Source: Streptomyces rubradiris
GTDB lineage: Bacteria; Actinomycetota; Actinomycetes; Streptomycetales; Streptomycetaceae
Direction: 5' to 3'
DNA: 64,000 nucleotides
Assembly (NCBI RefSeq): GCF_016860525.1
Contig: NZ_BNEA01000015.1
Coordinates: 4,824,001 to 4,888,000, forward strand
Below, in pieces: positions 63,895-64,000 of this stretch. Made by a program: the position numbers and the translations under genes. The first letter of the stretch is position 1; each line of letters starts with the position of its first letter. Under the pieces are notes generated by a model, which saw only the letters and a list, made by a program, of their open reading frames with translations, made no database searches and was not told where the DNA came from.

Positions 63895-64000
63895 ATGAAC
63901 GCCAAGCCCGACGTGCGGCTCCCCGCAGTGTCCGTGATCATGCCCGTCCTCAACGAGGAGCGGCATCTGCGCGGAGCCGTCGAAGCGATCCTCGCGCAGG
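63895..64000 (+). CDS. Family 2 glycosyltransferase, N-terminal fragment
   Basis: Only the first 35 codons are inside the window: ATG 63895 after GTGAGG. The peptide contains VSVIMPVLNEERHLRGAVEAILAQ, the start of a GT2/GT-A nucleotide-sugar fold with the VIMPVLNEE strand. It lies divergent from the LCP gene, 127 bases away, and probably serves in envelope glycan synthesis. Confidence 0.88.
   Translation, partial: MNAKPDVRLPAVSVIMPVLNEERHLRGAVEAILAQ

Overview
The window is chromosomal DNA from a Streptomyces species. The evidence is very high GC with strong third-position GC bias, leaderless or GTG-started genes, GTGA/ATGA stop-start overlaps inside operons, and the rare leucine tRNA gene bldA. 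From memory, the gene order follows the conserved core of the S. coelicolor chromosome around SCO3102 to SCO3040. It is a core region rather than an island: I see no insertion sequence, integrase, attachment site or CRISPR array.

Layout. 1-5.2 kb: tail of a TPR-containing protein, a secreted DUF1906 protein, a SurA-like lipoprotein, mazG, and a cytochrome P450 with an odd repetitive N-terminus. 5.3-7.6 kb: two tandem resuscitation-promoting-factor (Rpf) genes, the second behind a cyclic-di-AMP (ydaO) riboswitch. 8-11.4 kb: eno, an FtsB/DivIC-like gene, a DUF501 gene and a Ppx/GppA phosphatase gene in one run. 11.8-14.7 kb: a type II NADH dehydrogenase and a cyclopropane-fatty-acid-synthase-like methyltransferase. 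14.8-18.1 kb: a MacB/FtsX-type ABC exporter. 18.5 kb: bldA (tRNA-Leu, anticodon TAA), then pobA and a Bax-inhibitor-1-like protein. 21-25.4 kb: small genes, a thiolase and an SGNH hydrolase. 25.5-30.9 kb: cystathionine beta-synthase, an NCS1 permease divergent from an RpiR-type regulator, and small membrane proteins. 30.9-33 kb: a four-gene Roadblock/LC7 and DUF4388-like operon. 33.1-34.7 kb: a frameshifted PLP decarboxylase. 34.8-40.3 kb: the histidine-utilisation operon hutU-M20 amidohydrolase-hutF-hutI. 40.4-42.9 kb: a sigI/arsI/prsI partner-switching module. 43.4-47.6 kb: a four-gene cluster of secreted, sortase-type surface proteins. 47.7-52.2 kb: a POT peptide transporter, a two-component system and a GtrA protein. 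52.4-55.3 kb: purK-purE-dipeptidase. 55.3-56.7 kb: twin glyoxalase-fold genes divergent from a CGNR regulator. 56.8-64 kb: UDP-glucose dehydrogenase, acyl-CoA dehydrogenase, a Cys-rich copper-storage-like protein, two LCP-family ligases around a thioesterase, and the start of a glycosyltransferase.

How parts fit together. The hut genes give a complete route from urocanate to glutamate only if the M20 enzyme acts as the N-formylglutamate deformylase. The Rpf, LCP, UDP-glucose dehydrogenase and glycosyltransferase genes point to cell-wall remodelling and wall-polymer attachment. bldA sits about 14.5 kb from the one in-frame TTA codon I found by eye, codon 8 of the first gene of the Roadblock operon, so that operon is a plausible bldA target. 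The best candidates for an undescribed system are that Roadblock operon and the sortase-substrate cluster at 43.4-47.6 kb.
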